Assembly (NCBI RefSeq): GCF_003330765.1
Contig: NZ_CP024903.1
Coordinates: forward strand, 1-64,000
Length of the DNA stretch: 64,000 nucleotides
From: Burkholderia pyrrocinia
Lineage (GTDB): Bacteria > Pseudomonadota > Gammaproteobacteria > Burkholderiales > Burkholderiaceae
Direction: 5' to 3'
The position numbers and the translations under genes are program-made. Shown here in pieces: positions 63,572 through 64,000 of the stretch. Each line of letters starts with the position of its first letter. Position 1 is the first letter of the stretch. The notes beneath the pieces were generated by a model. That model was not told the DNA's origin. It was given only the letters and a program-made list of their open reading frames with translations, and searched no databases.

Positions 63572-63595
63572 TTTCTGTCGTTACAGAAATAACTG
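63572..63595 (+). promoter_or_regulatory. Second GbsR-type operator, before the NAD-binding protein gene
   Basis: TTTCTGT (63572-63578) and ACAGAAA (63583-63589) form a 7-bp inverted repeat with a 4-bp spacer; the shared 13-mer ACAGAAATAACTG runs from 63583 to 63595. It ends 16 bp before ATG 63612. Identity with the site in front of the regulator gene points to co-regulation. Confidence 0.72.
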
Positions 63596-63611
63596 TAAAT
63601 AGAGGATGAAA

Positions 63612-64000
63612 ATGAACGCAGTCTTGCCGTCGACCCGCCAGCATGGCCGCACCGGGGCGTGCAGCATGACCGTCCTCGTCTGCGGCGCGAACGGCTTCAT
63701 CGGCCGGGCACTGTGCGCGCAGCTCGAAGCCGGCGGCCATCGCGTGCTGCGCGGCGTGCGTCATGCGGCCGGCCCGTGCGACGTCGCGATTGACTTCGCG
63801 AAGGACATCGATCCTGAATCGTGGCTTGCGCGGCTGGAGGGCGTCGACGTGGTGATCAATGCGGTCGGCATCCTCGGCGATCAACGCGGCGCGACGCTCG
63901 ACACCGTGCATCGCGCCGCGCCGTGCGCGCTTTTCACAGCGTGCTGCCGTACGCGCGTGCGGCGCGTGATCCAGATTTCGGCGCTCGGCGCCGAGCGCGG
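63612..64000 (+). CDS. NAD(P)-binding SDR-like protein (cut by the window end)
   Basis: The frame is open to the last base. The first 18 or so residues (NAVLPSTRQHGRTGACSMTV) precede a dinucleotide motif LVCGANGFIGRALCAQL; further on DVVINAVGILGDQRGATLDT and VRRVIQISALGAERG match the NAD-binding epimerase-like proteins of the NDUFA9 type. GAGG lies 6 bases before the chosen ATG; ATG 63606 and 63666 are alternatives. Downstream of the GbsR-type regulator and behind its shared operator. Confidence 0.82.
   Translation, partial: MNAVLPSTRQHGRTGACSMTVLVCGANGFIGRALCAQLEAGGHRVLRGVRHAAGPCDVAIDFAKDIDPESWLARLEGVDVVINAVGILGDQRGATLDTVHRAAPCALFTACCRTRVRRVIQISALGAER

Noticed and set aside
1-64000. tRNA, rRNA and riboswitch genes
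   Set aside because: Reading both strands by eye, no convincing cloverleaf, ribosomal sequence or known riboswitch core was seen; a covariance-model search would be decisive.

Overview
The window is high-GC bacterial chromosome with the gene content of Burkholderia, most likely the Burkholderia cepacia complex. The pointers are the prpR / prpB-prpC-acnD-prpF methylcitrate locus, a Gram-negative Burkholderia-type porin, fabV, a short-Q-loop (CIO-type) cytochrome bd operon, and many single-enzyme loci each paired with a LysR, IclR, TetR, ArsR or GbsR regulator. Placement on a secondary replicon is inference from the accessory character of the genes. No rRNA, tRNA, CRISPR array, transposase or phage gene was recognised.

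Layout. 0-5.6 kb: the 3' end of a frameshifted acetyltransferase-domain gene, a tandem array of twelve 23-bp units, an unknown small protein, an IclR regulator diverging from a fumarylacetoacetate-hydrolase-family enzyme, and a VOC-protein/CGNR-regulator pair facing away from each other across two inverted operators. 5.6-14 kb: the complete 2-methylcitrate cycle for propionate, driven by the sigma54 activator PrpR from a clear -24/-12 promoter; three 49-bp hairpin-bearing repeats separate prpB from prpC. 14-22.6 kb: a CoA-transferase, a toxin-antitoxin pair, a thioesterase, a chemoreceptor with a flagellar-sigma promoter, a sugar epimerase-like protein, MgtC, an alanine-rich repeat membrane protein, a 51-residue protein behind paired AGGGAAAACCCT motifs, and an acetyltransferase. 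22.7-34.6 kb: a 16-copy 7-bp repeat, copper ATPase CopA with a MerR/CueR-type 19-bp-spacer promoter, a DUF1254 lipoprotein, a giant AsmA-like DUF748 protein, a small protein with the same AGGGAAAACCCT motif, and a secreted phosphodiesterase.

34.6-40.4 kb: an ABC importer operon of unknown substrate ending in a LOG-type phosphoribohydrolase, then a porin. 40.7-45.3 kb: an IclR regulator opposite an operon of a D-amino-acid-dehydrogenase-like oxidase, an NAD-dependent epimerase and an MFS transporter, which looks like a small catabolic island. Just past it lies a 57-bp exact copy of the 3' end of the small third gene (DUF2474) of the cyanide-insensitive oxidase operon, whose intact copy is at 47.3 kb. 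47.3-51.5 kb: cydA-cydB-DUF2474 with a perfect FNR/ANR box upstream, then L-threonine aldolase.

51.6-64 kb: ArgP, a persulfide dioxygenase-rhodanese fusion, a GST, a PAP2 phosphatase, a DsbA-fold isomerase, an ArsR/SRPBCC cluster, acetyltransferase and small membrane proteins, a TetR/SDR pair with two near-palindromic operators, FabV, and a GbsR-type regulator sharing an operator with the NAD-binding protein gene cut by the window end.

The dominant theme is small, self-contained regulator-plus-enzyme modules, many with an operator visible by eye. The least explained structures are the 23-bp array at 913-1188, the 49-bp hairpin repeats inside the prp operon, the AGGGAAAACCCT motif at two small-protein genes, and the duplicated oxidase-gene fragment.
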